Notes: a model not told the origin generated them from the sequence alone. A stretch of DNA of 64,000 bases from Coturnix japonica (GCF_001577835.2 NC_029517.1:22557736-22621735); one strand, 5' to 3'; positions 1-14,783 are shown, counted from the first letter of the stretch. Numbers and translations: made by a program.

Positions 1-3000
1 GTGTTCAGACTAATGCAAGTATTATTCGGAGTCTCTAAAAGCAGGAGTTGTCTCACCAAACTTAGATCTGAATGCTTACAAATTTAAGCCAATCCTGATG
101 GGAGAGAATCTGCACCAGCTGGATCTTCTTCCTTTAAAGCCATCACTACGAAACCAGCATTCAATCTCATAGCATCTTTTAAGTGAGCTTAACGAAAGGA
201 AAAAGGAGTACGAGTCACGTGGGTGTCCCATGCTGATAAATCCACCACCATCTACAAACCCGCAGCACTGTCAGTGTTGCAGGGGATGTGTTGGCACATG
301 CAGATTTTCCTTGCTCTCCCAGGAGCTGCTCAGCTCCGCAGCCACCTCCTCTCCCTCCCACTGTTGGCAGGGCCGAGCCATACCTGCATCCTTGCTCACA
401 GCTCCCGTGTTGATTTTCATGCCCCCCCTTTCCTTCCAGAGGACCAGGATATCCTGGCAGGAGTTCTGCCCATCATCCTGCCTGGTGTTATGCAAACTCT
501 GTTTTTTATGACCCATTCTATAGAGGGGTGGTAAGACAAGTATGCTTTGTCGCAGCGATAACATATATTACTTCCTTCCCTTGGGGAAGGGACTATTCCC
601 TTCTTTGTCATATATATATGGCTTTTTTACTGCTGTTACAGGTTGTTTGCCTTTCTCCTTTCACTGATGTATCCCTGTTAATGTAGAATTGGCTTTAAGG
701 GCATAAATCCCTCTCTGATCCTTAATAACTGTTCCCACTGACTGCTGAACTTGGATCATGTTTTGTTGCTGTGCAGAGCCAGGAGGGTAACCCTGCTGTT
801 GGGATGGGCAGATAACTTCCAGATTGGGTATTAATGCTGCTACCTCACATTGCTGCTGTTTGGTAACAGATGAATGCTGAGAGAGGCTCTCATTACAGAA
901 GAAGAAGCTACAAAAGATACGTACAAGTAGAAACTTTTACTATATGGTCACTGTGTGACCAACATCCACCTGTGACATGATGGGCCAACAAAATTAAATA
1001 GGAGGCATTACTTTCAGAGCAGTCCTTGTAAATTGAATGGTTTATAATGATCCTGGGACAACACACTGAATGGATGAGAGACTGTTTGCAGTGTTGCACG
1101 GTGCCAAAAAACCAACACAGAAGATCTTTATGGATCGTGTTTTTGGAGCCTTCTCCAGTTGCCTGAATTTCAACATAATCCTCATTAGGAAGAACAAACA
1201 AAGAAGTTTAAATAGACTTTGTCTCCAAAGTATGGTTTTTGCTGAGAGCCATAGGGTAATGTGTCATGGTTTAATAATTTTGTAATTTTGCTATCAGTAT
1301 TCCACATCATAACATCATATAAAGCATGAATAATTTTACTGAATCTGCAACTTACAGAAGAAGACTACATCTCCCAGAGAAAGTTGCATCAAATTTCAGT
1401 TCCTACTTTCTTTTGTGAAAGGAGAATGATTGATTTTAACAGTTTGATTTTGTTCTATAGGCCTGAATCCCTTTGCTTTCAGGCTTCTACAGAGTATGTA
1501 GCACAACGTATTGTCCTCCTGTTCCAGTGCTTCTTTTCCAGCCAAGATTAATTGCACCCTCGTGGTTGTTTTTCCTCATGGAGTGACCCTCATGTTTTTA
1601 GTTCTGAGTATAATCACAGTGGGATTTTTGGAGGCTACTGTCACATTTTTAGTTTCTAATTTAAAACTCACTAACAAAGCAAACTTTTTAGGAAAAAAGT
1701 CTTTAAAACTCCTAAACTTCAAGCACTTCATTTCACAGAATAAGGTTTGCACCCTATTTGCTATAGACAAGTCCATTTTGCATGGTGTTTGCTATCTTTT
1801 GGGCTCCTGGGGGAAAAAAATGTGCAAGCATTGTTTAAACATATCAAGATCTGTTTAGACTGCGTATATAGATAATGGGTTTTCTTGTCTACAAAGGAAT
1901 AAGAAGGCCAGACTCTTTATAAGATGTTGCTTTCCATTTTAATTACAGACTCACAATTCTCAGTTTTAATGATAATTCACTAGGATTATAAGTAGAAAGG
2001 ATGTACGTAAACATTTGCATGTGTTTTTCAGTTCTTTCTCCTTCTTCACTTAATAACATATATCAGAGTGAAATATATATACATTTAAACATAGAGGCCC
2101 TGAGAAACTGAAATTTGTTTACTTGCCATAAGGGACATGAAGAATCCTGGTTTTAATGTGATTCCAAATGAAAGTCCCTCCCTTATAAGTGAAAAGACTA
2201 TATTGATATTAACATAAATGTGCTTTAATGGGAAACCCCTCTCATCTACTTTTAGCTGTGGTGTTTGCATTCACAAGGGGTAGTCTAATTAGTGAAAACC
2301 TTAAGTTATGACACTAAATGCTGTAATAAGATTTCTAATTTCAGGAGCTACTTACTCTTGTTTAAAACTAGAGCACATTCTATTCTTCCAAGAGAATAAG
2401 AGACCTCTGTCATTAAGTGCTGTGTGAACACTTCAAGTATTTTAACCCTAAGAATAAAATCATATCCTTGCCACATGTAGTATTATCAAATTAATATCAG
2501 CTTGAAGGGAAAAAATATGTTCCCATGCATGTGCATGTGTAATAGTTATTGCTTGGTGTTATAGATAACATATGTTATGCAGGAATCTAGTGAATGTGAA
2601 TTCCACAGTGGGGAAAGCAGTGAAGCGTGGTGGTAATATATTCATGTTCACACATCATTTTAGATTCTTCTCAGCCATTTCTTCCTTAATACACATGAAC
2701 TTCTTGCTTTAAAAACTCCAAATGTCAGTAATGTCTAGAAGAATGAGGAATCTATTAGTTTTCTTGAATTGCTTAGAAAAAAATATGCTGTAGTTCAATA
2801 GATTTTTCCTGTACTGAAGGATGAAACATAGAACTTACTTAATGTGGTGTACTGGGGCAGAGGTAAATGGCTTTTGTAAAGGAAGTTATGCACTATGGAT
2901 TAGCAAGCTCTTTGAAGACCATACATCACTCAATGAGCATGTTGGCCTAAGGCCGTGAATAAGTCTGCCCGGATTTCTGAAAGATAAAGTCTCTCACCAA

Positions 3001-3696
3001 AGGAAAGTTATATTGGATTAAGAGGAAAAGTCTTCTGATTTAGAAATGGTGAAAAAAGAAGGGGAATAAACAGCTGCTGGAAAGAAGGCAGTGGAAGATG
3101 CATGTTGCAATGGTCTGTCCTACTCAAAATGATCTTAAGAGATCTAGAGAAGGGAGTAAAAAGTGAGATGACCAAGTCTGTGACAACATTGTCTTTCTCT
3201 AGAGTAGAAAAGAAAAGGGTTGACTGCAAGAAACTGTAGAAGAACATTGAGATGTTGACAGAATAAGCTGTGAGTGAGTGGAAAGGTGAATGAAATAGTA
3301 CATATGAGAAAAATGATTCTAAATCCACATATAAAATGATGGTTTTTCTGCTAATCCTTTAAGTGGGGTCTTGGAATTTTGATCTGTGAACATATCACCT
3401 TAATTCTCAGCAACAGTAAAAACAAACAAACAAATAAACCCAAACCCAAATACAACATGAGAAACTGTAAGATAAGGAGTAAAGAGCAAAGTAGACAACT
3501 ACTGTGTCACTGCATAAATTTATGACCACAAAGTGCAGTTCTGCTCCCACCATCTCAGAAAGGAGTAAAACCTGATCAAAGGTGTAAAATGTGCTATGAT
3601 ATGTATGCATAGTATTGGAGACAATTAAGTATTATATCTTTTTAGCCTGGAAAAGAAGTGCTTGATGGAGGAGAAACAGATGGGGAGAAAACTTAC
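1..3696. other. Downstream of COL28A1: no supported gene
   Basis: AT-rich DNA with short chance ORFs only. Some of 3000-3696 may be COL28A1 3' UTR or a 3' UTR intron, since a donor follows the stop at once. I could not place a poly(A) signal with confidence. No CR1 copy is seen. Confidence 0.6.
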
Positions 3697-3869
3697 TTAT
3701 TCATCAACGCAGGTTCCTCGACATTCTTCTGCTGTTTCAAATCTATTGTTGGTACTATTACAACCTCCGTACCAGAACTGGCCACAAGAATTGGCATTCT
3801 TGTCATAATACCATTTCACCACATAGTTCCGACAGTCACCTGGTTTCATAGGTTCCAAGCACCTGGGAT
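3697..3869 (-). CDS. COL28A1: COL28A1 coding exon 33: Kunitz domain and stop
   Basis: Six cysteines have exact BPTI spacing (8, 15, 7, 12 and 3 residues between them), and FWYGGC is typical of the fold. The position equal to BPTI Lys15 (P1) is Arg, but the next residue (P1') is Asn instead of a small residue. Collagen VI alpha-3 has a similar CRD..KWYYD loop, and its Kunitz domain is reported not to inhibit trypsin. There is an NST sequon. Three residues after the last Cys come the stop TAA and then at once GTAAGT. Confidence 0.96.
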
Positions 3870-6800
3870 CTGAAAGCATATATGTAAAAGTTAACTTTGA
3901 TTCTGGGTATCAGTTACATTATAGTAAAACTGCATTATTTGCTTGGAGCATCCTTTTTTTTACTTCCTCACAATGCCTGGAATATATTCACATCTCAGAT
4001 TTGTAGCCAAATGCCACTTCAGTTACTGAAATATATGAATAGATCTAAACATGGTCCAAACATGACTGGTTTGAAATCAGGCTACCTAAATTCTGATGCA
4101 AGACTCCAATGCGCATTTAAACACCTAAGTACAATCAATACACAAGGGTTGTCATTTAGGTTTGATGATAAAATCCAGTAGCTTTATGAAGGAGGGAGTA
4201 GGGATTTTTGGTTGGTTGATTTCTGTACAAGTCTGATATCCAATATTCAGACGACACTACGTACCTTTTTGAGGTTTTGCGACCTGTGATTGCAGTGCTG
4301 TTAGGTGACGATTTCCAGCAGTGGTTACATTGAGCAAAGGGTTGACAACAGGACTCTGAAGTCTGGTTTCATCTATGTTGGAAAGTGGAGGGAATCTCGA
4401 TTCTCTATGAACAGAGCTGGTCAAAGTGTGATTCTGAGCAGATGGCAGCAGCTCAGTATATCTGGTCTGTGGTGGACTAGGCTGCAAAAGGAGTCAAAAT
4501 CTGTTAACATTCAGATGCTCAGATGTGAAGAGAAAAAGAATTAGAGAATTGTAAAGGAAAATAATGGTATTTTTTTACACACGTTACTTAGCAACAATGG
4601 CAGGTGGGTTCAGACCTTGTTTCAGTGATTTCTCAGTAAGGGACTATGATTTTAACAAACGCATTTTCGGACACTGACAGCTAAATAAGAAGATAAAGTG
4701 ATTCCTTCTATTTAGTCATTAAGCTGAATTAGTTCCATTGCAGTAAATTTTCAGTCAGTGCTTAGTTTGTAGTATAAATTAAAAAGGCAAGGAACTGTGA
4801 GGTAAATCTGTGCTTTTAGACATCTATTTCACTCACTAGGAAAGAGCTGAAATGAAGTCTGTCAAGGAATGGGAAATGGCAGGCAAGAGGAACAGCATAC
4901 TTGTTATGTTACTGAGAGAAAAACACATTCATCAGAGATGATCCAAAGATCAAAGTGTGGAATCCCTTGAAGGCAGCAAAAACGTGAAAATCTACAACCT
5001 AATACTGAAATTATGACCTACAAAAGGGCAATGTTTATTGTGATGGTAATTAAATTAAGATTCAGCTATCACTAACCAAAGCCAGCCAGATCCAAGCATA
5101 TGAGCATCTAATTAGTTAGTTAGAATTATTCATATTTGTGATCATTATAATAAAACATATAATTGTCAGCATCTATAATACCAGGTTTACATTTATTTTC
5201 CCTGTTATTTTCCTTACTGATGCAGGGTACCAAAGCTGATCCTCTGTGTCACACAGATCTATGTGGACGTATTACAGAACCCAAACCTAAATCACTCACA
5301 CTGTCTGAGGGAACTGTCATTCAGGGAAATTAGACTGAATTTTGAGAGTGAAGTTGATTTGTCATTACCAATCTTATTACATACACAGTGATCCAAAGTG
5401 TTAGTATTGGCTAATAATGGAGAAGTTCACTGACTCCTCCACCATAAATCAGTAATATTTAATTTACATACAGCATTCAATTCATTTAATGTTCACTCTA
5501 ACTTTAAAAGTTTTCTTCAGATCTCTTGTTGATGCATTTCCCATATATTAAAAGATTGGTAAATGGTGTAATAAATAACATATGAATGTCAACAAACAGC
5601 TACATCTAAAAATATTCAGTTACTTACTGAGTAACTGATTCCTTCTTTATGGGGCACTGAAGTCTCTGAAACTGTCACTCGAGTCAGCTGAGTGTTAGGA
5701 ACTTCATTAGGCATTTCAGGTTGTGGACTTGGAGGTGGAGATAGAACATGTTCTTTTCTACTGTAAATTTCAGGCACCTTATCACAGATTTTTGTGATGA
5801 GTTTATCTGCAAGAGCTGAAAACATTAACAAAATGATGACATTTATTAAGAGTAATAAAGAAAAGTCACAATGATTCTCCACAAGTTTTTAGTGCAGCAT
5901 TAACCACAACATATAATGACAGTGACTTGTGAAAGACTCTCTTCTGAAGTTATATCAAAACTCAAATAGAACTCAGAACGAACTGATTTTCAGGACCTCT
6001 AGTTCTTTTTGGAAACAACAGATGAAAACCCCAAAACCCATTTTAAATATAAATTATAGCTCAACAGTCTAGAGAGAAAAAAAGGGCAATCGAAAAGAAA
6101 GTGTTTATGTGTGAAAAGTAAAGATAAACTGAGTTACAGGTCCTATTTCTTCTCACAAAATAATAATATATATATTTATATATATTATATATATATATAA
6201 ATCAGTGACTGGGAATACTTTCATGTTGAGAGCTGGAGCCTGAGCCAAAGCTGTAATTTTAATCCTAGTTGGCACTAGAACATTAGTGCAGATTCTGTTC
6301 TCATCTTTAATGCCTTAAACGCATTAACTTAAGCCCATCCACAGGCTCAGTGTAGCAAAATGAGTTTATGCTCAGGATAAATATAGTTTATAGGGTTAGA
6401 CTGCAGTTAGGTGAAACCAATGTTTGTTTCTTCCGCTGGTCATTATAGGTTTCCTCTGTCTTTTATCTCTGAGTCCAGACGTGGCCACATGATTTTCAAG
6501 CCTGTTTGAAATGAATAATAAGGAATAAAGCAGATCTCATCCCCTTGTTGATATTCCTTTACCACCTCTTCCCTAGAATCAGGATGAAAGCACAGAATTC
6601 CCTATGACCTTCAGGAGAAAACGAGTGTTCTTAAAAGATGGGGACTGCCAGACTGACAAATCAACAACAGCCATATATGAAAGAGATAAAGAGACAGAGA
6701 TGGTGCACCAAGATGGGAGGAAATCCTCTTCTTTTGGGGCTGAATCTGTGGCCCTACACAAAAGCGCTGTGAGGGAAAGCTAATGGAAGCTCTCAGCAAA

Positions 6801-9800
6801 GAGCAGGCCTCAACCCTGAAAATCACTGTTCATTGGTTTTCATTGTTTCCACAAGAGGCAAAAGTTTGCCAAAATCTTCATCTGACCAAAGAGCAAGGGA
6901 CACTGAAAACTGAGCTTCATCCAAAAGAGAGACATCAGCTGCCATTCATTGAGCATGCACGGGCTGCCTTGCCTTGCTTGGGGAAAGGCCAGAGACTTTT
7001 ATTTGCTTATTTCAAATATTCTCCTACACAGTTTCTTTTACCTGAGAGGGTCTTGAAGTCCTCTATCCGGTAAAAATGTTCTTCATCAGGGTCTGATGCA
7101 ATGAGATGCATTTCCTTCAGAAAATTATCATAATGAGGATCAGTTTCTTGAGCAATTCCAATGACAAATATCTCAATATTTGCAGCATGTGCTTCCCTCA
7201 CTACCGCATCCAGGTGCACTTTGTCACGAGTGTCTGCTTGTCCATCTGTTACAACCAGAGCAACTTTTCTTACTGTTGGGCGTGCTGCCTGAAATAGGTT
7301 AATGGCTTTTTTAATGGCAGAAGCCGTGTATGTGCCTTCTCCTAAGTAGAGCATCTTATCAACAGCAGACTTCAGAGATTCTTTGGTTGTGTATTTCTCT
7401 AGAGAAGATACCAACTCCACTTTATGGCTAAAGTTGATAATGCCGATGCGAGTTGTAGCGTGGTTGGCCGAAACCTCATCAATGACTGTTTTCATAAATG
7501 TTTTGGTACTGTTGAAGTTTTCTGGTCCAACGCTTTCAGAACTGTCAATGACAAATATTAGTTCCAGCGGTGTTACTCTACATCTGATACCGCAACCTGG
7601 AAAAATAACCATTTCAGACATTTTATGAGAAACCACCTTCCAATTATAAAAATGTATCGAACTCAAATATCAGATTTACAGCCAAAGCTCATTTAATGAT
7701 TCCATATGACTTTAAAGTCATTGGTACTGAGAAATATAAACAGAGCTGGACTAAACTTCTCGTATCACTCTGACAGCACAGTGAGCATTTTTCACGTAAG
7801 TTGTATCCTTACACACAAAGGTGATGAGGAAATATCCATTCAGGCAACATAAATTCAGTTTAGAGCTATTTTTGTTTCCATACTGGAATGCTTACCACAT
7901 ATTTCATTGATAAGTCTTATGACTTCTTCTCTCTGATAAAAAAACATAAAAGTATTATTTAATCTGCTGTGCATTTTAAGAATGCTGAGATTTATCAACC
8001 TACTTACCTATGAAAATGCAGGGAATGCAATGCCCCTAAATCTGCCTTGTTTAAAATCACATCAACTATAAGCACATTCCAAAATAATTTTCTAATGTTT
8101 AAGTGAATTCATATACATACTTACTGAAAGACCAGGTTCACCTTTTCTTCCCCAAGCTCCCTGTAAATGTGTAGAGTGATAATTAACAAAATCCAAGTTC
8201 GTTTAGTTTCTTCTGTGCAAAACAAAGTAATGTATAATATCCTTTACCTTTGGTCCTGGAGATCCTGCATCTCCCATCTCTCCTTTGGCACCTTTGCTTC
8301 CTGGATCACCTTTATCTCCACAGTCTCCCTAATTTAAAACATTCACATTAAACCCAATCCACAACTCCAGTTTTGTGGGTAGTAAGAGTTGGAGTTATGG
8401 TTCAACTAGTTTTTAAGAATAAATTTCTGAGCTTTTTCCTGCGTCTGATTTACCATAAGCAGGGAGAAAGCAAGACTGTCAACAGAAATATCTTCAAGAA
8501 ATTTCTATGAGTAAAGGGTGAAGATAAATTTATGCTGATTATGAGATTATATAATTTTTACTCTTCTTTCACGTTATTGAATTCTAAACTGGACTACGTT
8601 AATGCAAACCTACGGAGAGACTAAACTGCTTGAAATCTGCCAACATTCTGAAACTCACATCAGCTTTGTACAGAACCCATGTGAAATACTGGGAGCTTGC
8701 CAAGAGAAGAGGTGCCTGGATTGTTGCACACATTGCAAAGTACATAGTTACATACTTAGAAACAGATTCTTCATTTTTTATTTTTATTTTTAAATTCAAG
8801 TGACTACACCTTCTGATTTTCCAGAAGACAAGGGGTTCAACCTTACTGCACTACAGCTAAAGCAGGTTTGAAATATACTACGAAAAGAGTTCAGGATCTT
8901 AATTAGAAATGTCTTCAAGAAGATGATTGTGTATGGCAGTTCTTTTTTGTTTGTTTGTTTTTCTCTCTGGAATTTACTGATCAGCTAATATTTAAGCCTT
9001 GGGAATTTAGTGAGGAGAGTGCCTGTTTCTATATTACTTGTCATTACTACTCAGGCAGTGGAATCATTTAGGTACCATTCTCTGTTACAGAATTTGCCAC
9101 GATGACTGGTATCAATTCTGTGGAACCCTTTTGATTCCCTGAGTCTGATTCTGATCTTATTCAAACATGAAAATTGTATAGTTCCTCCACAGTGTTAAGG
9201 AAATCAGACCCCACTGTGTAAGCTCTTGGAAGACACTTGCTAGACTATTTTCATAAAATCATAAAATCCAGCTAACAGCATTACTTTCCATTATTTGTCT
9301 GTGAACTCTATCCAACTTCATTAAAATTAATGTCAGCATAAGGGACAGCAAATATGATGCTAGATGATGGTGATGCAAGCATTTTCATGCACATAAATAT
9401 GCTAAAAAATAGATCTGTTTGCTTTTTGACACATTCAGTAGAAAATAGGTAAATGAAATTCCTACTGAACTAAACTATTCATTTGTGACAAGGCTGCTTT
9501 TTTAATAACAAACAGCAAAACTGAGAGTTTGGAGAGATTTTTTTTTGTCAAAGCCTGGAAAATAAACAAATATTTTGATTTTATAATACTTAAAAACTAT
9601 ATGAATATAGCAGAATACGTGATTTGACTAGTATTATTCTCCTGCTAACAGGTAAGAGCCCATTCTATATATTATTTCAGAGTCTGATCCTTAATTGATG
9701 GTTAGGATTTTCACAGACTCTAAAGCTGACAATTAGTAGTAAGCACTTATCTTGCCAACAATATTAGGCAGATTCTTTGCTTTTTATCTTCAAAGACTTG

Positions 9801-12800
9801 TCACATCAAATAAATAATAAAGAAAACATAATCTTTCTTTTCCTTATTGCAAGGATTTACCTTTGGTCCAGGAATGCCAACTCCTATTGAGCCTTTTGGC
9901 CCATGCAAACCTTGATTTCCTTTTTCTCCCTAAACAGAATATAAAAAGTAATTTTAATGAAAAATTAAGGTAAAATCCATGCTGTGTCTATTTGGTTTAT
10001 GACATCCTACACCATAGAGAAAGCCGGATACTTGTATTAGGAAATTAAACGTGCAGTTTTCAAGATAGGATTGCTCTGAATCTGAAGAAATAAACAAATG
10101 AGTAAGAATCATAATGTATATGAATCTTTGATAAAGTACACAATGAAGACTATATTCCTGTTTAACTGAACAAAATATTGACATTACGCTGACATGGATG
10201 AAAGACAAAAGTAATGAGTTTCACACAATGAGGTTCAGTCAGTTCTTCATCTAGCCTACAAGTGGAAAAACAAAGTTCAACACAAAGGCTTTCTAGGAAT
10301 GTACACCTAAGGATCTCTACAGGGTTGACTTAATTTTTCTGCTTTTAAGAATCATAGAATCATAGAATTACCCAGGTTGGAAAAGACCTTGAAGATCATC
10401 AAGTCCAACCGCAGCCTAACCATAGTACCCTAACTCTAACAACCCTTTGCTATATCATATCCCTGAGCACCACATCCAAACGGCTCTTAAACACATCCAG
10501 GGATGGCAATTCAACCAACCTCCCTGGGGAGTCTATTCCAGTGTTTAACTACCCTTTCTGTAAATAAGTGTTTCTTAACATCCAACCTAAACTTGCCCTG
10601 GTGCAACTTGAGGCCATTTCCCCTCGTCATGTCACTTGTCACTTGTGAGAAGAGACCTGCCCCACTCTCACTGTAAGAACCTTTCAGGTACTAGAAGAAG
10701 GCAATAAGGTCTTCCCTCAGCCTCCTTTTCCCCAGACTAAACAGCCCCAGTTTCCTCAGCCTCTCCTTGTAGGGCTGATTCTCCAAGTTTTTCATGAGCC
10801 CTGTTGCCCTTCTCTGGACCTGCTCCAGTACCTCCATGTCTTTCCTGTGCTGAGGTGCCCAAAACTGAACACAGTACTCAAGGTGAGGCCTCTCCAATGC
10901 CAAGTACAGGGGCAGGATGACTTCCCTAGTCCTGCTCACCACACCATTCCTGATACAAGCCAGGATGCCATTGGCCATTTTGGCCACCTGGGCACACTGC
11001 TGGCTCATATTCAGCTGACTGTCCATCAGCACACCAAGGTCCCTTTCCGTCAGGCAGCTTTCCAGCCACACCTCCCCAAGCCTGTAGGGTTGCCTGGGGT
11101 TGTTGTGACCAAAATGCAGGACCTGACACTTGGCCCTTTTGAAGGGCCAAGTTCTCATTTAAGTAAATGAGATCTCTGTTTTTCACAGTGTGTAGAGAAC
11201 AGCTTTCTGCTGACACTTCAAATGGCAGGATCAGTCTGGCTACAAAGTGCAAATTTGCTTTGAAAGGTTTGTTCTGTATGTCCTGCTGTGCAAACAGAGA
11301 CTTGAAAAGCACGTTCACACCAGCAGGATAAGTGTATAGCACGTTGAAAACCACAGTTGTTATAAAATAAGTACAGAAAATCCTTCACAGCATGTGGGTT
11401 CCAGAAACTGTCCTGTTTTCTTTAAGTGAGCAGAGCAAACAACTTATTCAGATCAAATACTGTATGCATTTTAAACACAGCTAGAGAGAATTAGATTCCC
11501 TAGTACATAAATGCTTCCCCAAAATTCACATTTGCAGCATAACAGCAGTGCCCTGTGCAATTATTAAAAACAGCTCCGGAGAATATCAGCAAGATCACCT
11601 ATTGCCTGCACTAAACAGCTCAGGCAAATCTGCATAGACCAGTACAAGTCTAGTGAGTTATATTTTTCAATCAAGAGCTCAGACTGTCTCACTACCACAA
11701 GAGAAAGAATGGGATTTCTTAAAATTGGAAATATTAATAAGACAATGGAATGCATAAAGGAGTTTAGTTGACATTCTTACAGCAGTTTGCAGTGACTATT
11801 TAATTTACGTAAAGCTGCTTTTCAGCAGGATTGTACTTCCTAGGTCTTCTATATAGGTTATTAATGCAAATGACTTTTAAACACAGCAAAGTAGCATGCC
11901 ACCCTATTTCAGTGCTTGCCATCCAGCACTGGGACAGACTGTTCTTCCTAACTAGACCTCACAGAACTGCCTGATTAACCTCTTTACAGATTTGCAGAGC
12001 AGATACATATGAACCAGAATTAGAATCTGCTTTGTATTCCAGTGGTCTGTCACTAGTAATAAATGTCAGATCTAAGAAAACTATAGATTTATTGAAGTCA
12101 TTTGACAGTTAGGATGGCGCTCGGGCAACAAAATCGAATGAGACCTACTTTTCTAAAAAAAATCAAGCCTATGCAGCTGACATTAATCGCAGGCACACGT
12201 GAATTTTATCCTTTAAACGTCAACTGCAGAGCCAAATACTGCTTCTTCTACTTGTGTAATGATCATCAACAGAAAGGATTTATCGTAGATACCATAAGAA
12301 AATATTTAGTAACAAAGGAAGAAGTATACTGCATAATTTTTTTAAATACTTGTCGTTATACCAGCCCATTGCATGTACAAAATTAAACTCAAAACTGACC
12401 ATCCATCTTATCCTAAAAAACAAAACAGTATTAATCTAAAAAAGGATCCATAAATCCTTGACCCTAATTTCCTGATAGATCACTGATCAATAAGTAGACT
12501 TTTATGTTGAAATGCCATTCTCTGAGTGCAGACCTGAGTCTGACTATGTCTAGACTGTGGTTTTGAAAGGAAACCAAGCACACAAGAAAAGAAGACCAAT
12601 GGATGCTGTTATTAGCATAAAGTTACTCAAAGCCCATCTCATTTTTGATGTTCCATTCTTACCATATGCCTACAGAGCTCCATGTGTATATAAGAATATA
12701 CTTGGAGTAATATTGATAGTTCAAAACAAGGAGAACAGTATCTTTAAGCTGATGAAGAATGGCCAAAAAATACAAAGCTTGGGGTGTCTGTGAGGAGTCA

Positions 12801-13698
12801 GAAGGACAGATGTGAGATTGACGTTCAACAAGCATCAGTGAATGAAGAAAACGGGTACAGATAGATATTATTACTAGCAATGCCATTACTTAATCCAAAC
12901 CTATGTGTCTCTGTATATCAGTGTATCTATCTGTTAGCCACTGAAAATATTTTGAGTTTAATTTTCTTCAGGAAGAGAAAAAATACACAGTGATCAATAT
13001 GCTTATTCCTGCATTACATTGTGAAACATTTTTGCACAGAATGGGAATTCTGCTTTTATAACTAACCTCCATACTCATGAAGCTAACAAAGAAATATTCC
13101 AAGTATTAGATTCTGGGAACACAACAAAAATGTATATTAAAGCCAGGCAGAAACAGTTTTCCTATACTATAAAGCCCATAGAGATGGCAGAAACATTTCT
13201 GCTTTCCTCAAGAATAGAGCAAATAGGCAAATAGGCTTCTGAAATTCATCAAAGAAAGGAAGTTACCTACAATATCACATTAGAACACCTAGTATCTTTG
13301 TGGACACTGATAATCATTAAAATAGAAGAAAGCTGCAGATAGATCAAAACCAAAGGTTCAGACAATCAGATGACTCTAACCACAGACAGATCTTTGTCTA
13401 GGAGTCTTAAAACATCATAAATCAGAATCTGTTGAAGAGAGATATACAATAAGATAAAATAAGAAAAGGTGAGAAATTGGAGAACGTTGTAAAGTATGTT
13501 CTTACGCTATGAAACACAGTGAAGAAGAAAAATGCTCTCCATTTTTATAAAGAGGGAAAAATATGGAAGACTGGAGTCGGAGTAAGTTCTGATGAAAACA
13601 AAGTCAGGAATAATGCTTTTCTGGTCAAGCTTGCATGAGCTAATTCTACCCTGAATAAAAGATTATCCTATAAAACATTTGGTAACTACATAAACTTG

Positions 13699-13774
<76 letters not shown>

Positions 13775-14752
13775 AGGTCAGTATGTTGCAATGAAAACCA
13801 ACTTTGCCAACAAATTCCATGGCAGTTTATTTTCTACAGCCTAATGCGGTACAGTGAGACATCTGTCTTAACCCAACTGAAATAGTGTTCCTTTTACTGA
13901 ATTACTGTTAATTTAAAATTTGAGAGATGCAGAGTGAAGCTCAACTCCTGATCCAGGGAAATATTCAATCACATGCTCAATTTTAAGCACCAATTTCAGA
14001 GAAATAGGAGAAACATTTTTTTTTCTTCACTAGAGCCTTCAGTTTCAGCAATTTGTTTCCACACATTTATGACGAGGTATTTCATTACATTTCAACAGTT
14101 TGAATGTTACCATGTTTGCCTTTCTCCTGTTAGGAGACACATTTTGATATGGCTGGAACTAGGCTAGTAATTACCTGATAGAGTATATTGGAGACTGGCT
14201 CATTCATTTCTTTTATGTTCCTATAATTACGTGCTGTTTGTCCTGTTCTGGAAAAATACAGTAGCTCTCTAATACTGTCTTTACATAAGGACATCAAAAG
14301 CAAACTCCAGATGTTTTCTTTGGACTGTGCCCTAAGTCTGAAAAGTCAATGAAACGTGGCAAGGATGAGAGAGGTTAAATATATCTGTAGCAATAAGAAT
14401 AATAGGAGAGCAGTCAGGTGTCAACAGTAATGAAAGTCAACAGCTAAAGTAAATTTTACATACCTTATGAATGAATGAATGATTTACAAAGAATATTTGC
14501 AAGAGTTCAGAGACTCGGTGACAAAGAGAATAATTATGCAGAGGAAGAAAATATATATGCAGAGGAAGAAAAAAAATAAATAAAAAAAAAAAAAAAAAGA
14601 TGAAACTTTCTATGTGAGAGGTACAAGAAGAAACTGGAGACATGATACATTAAACTGGATTACCTTATCTCCCTGTATGCTGACGCCAGGAGGACCAGGC
14701 AGACCAGGCAAACCTTGCCGTCCCATAATACCCTATTACAGTCAGTGTGAAC

Positions 14753-14783
<31 letters not shown>

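Larger units (their letters stand above)
9930..14663. other. COL28A1 intron (coding exons 25 to 26)
   Basis: It holds the CR1 copy at 10349-11145, the (ATT)n repeat and A-rich tracts. The remainder (11.2-13.7 kb) is AT-rich and shows nothing recognisable. Confidence 0.85.

Noticed and set aside
230-900. Minus-strand Gln-rich reading with a cysteine cluster, faintly like a retroviral Gag nucleocapsid region
   Set aside because: The resemblance is weak, no LTR, pol or terminal repeats are seen nearby, and the cluster does not clearly fit a zinc knuckle. Not enough to call a viral fossil. A translated search against avian endogenous retroviruses would decide.
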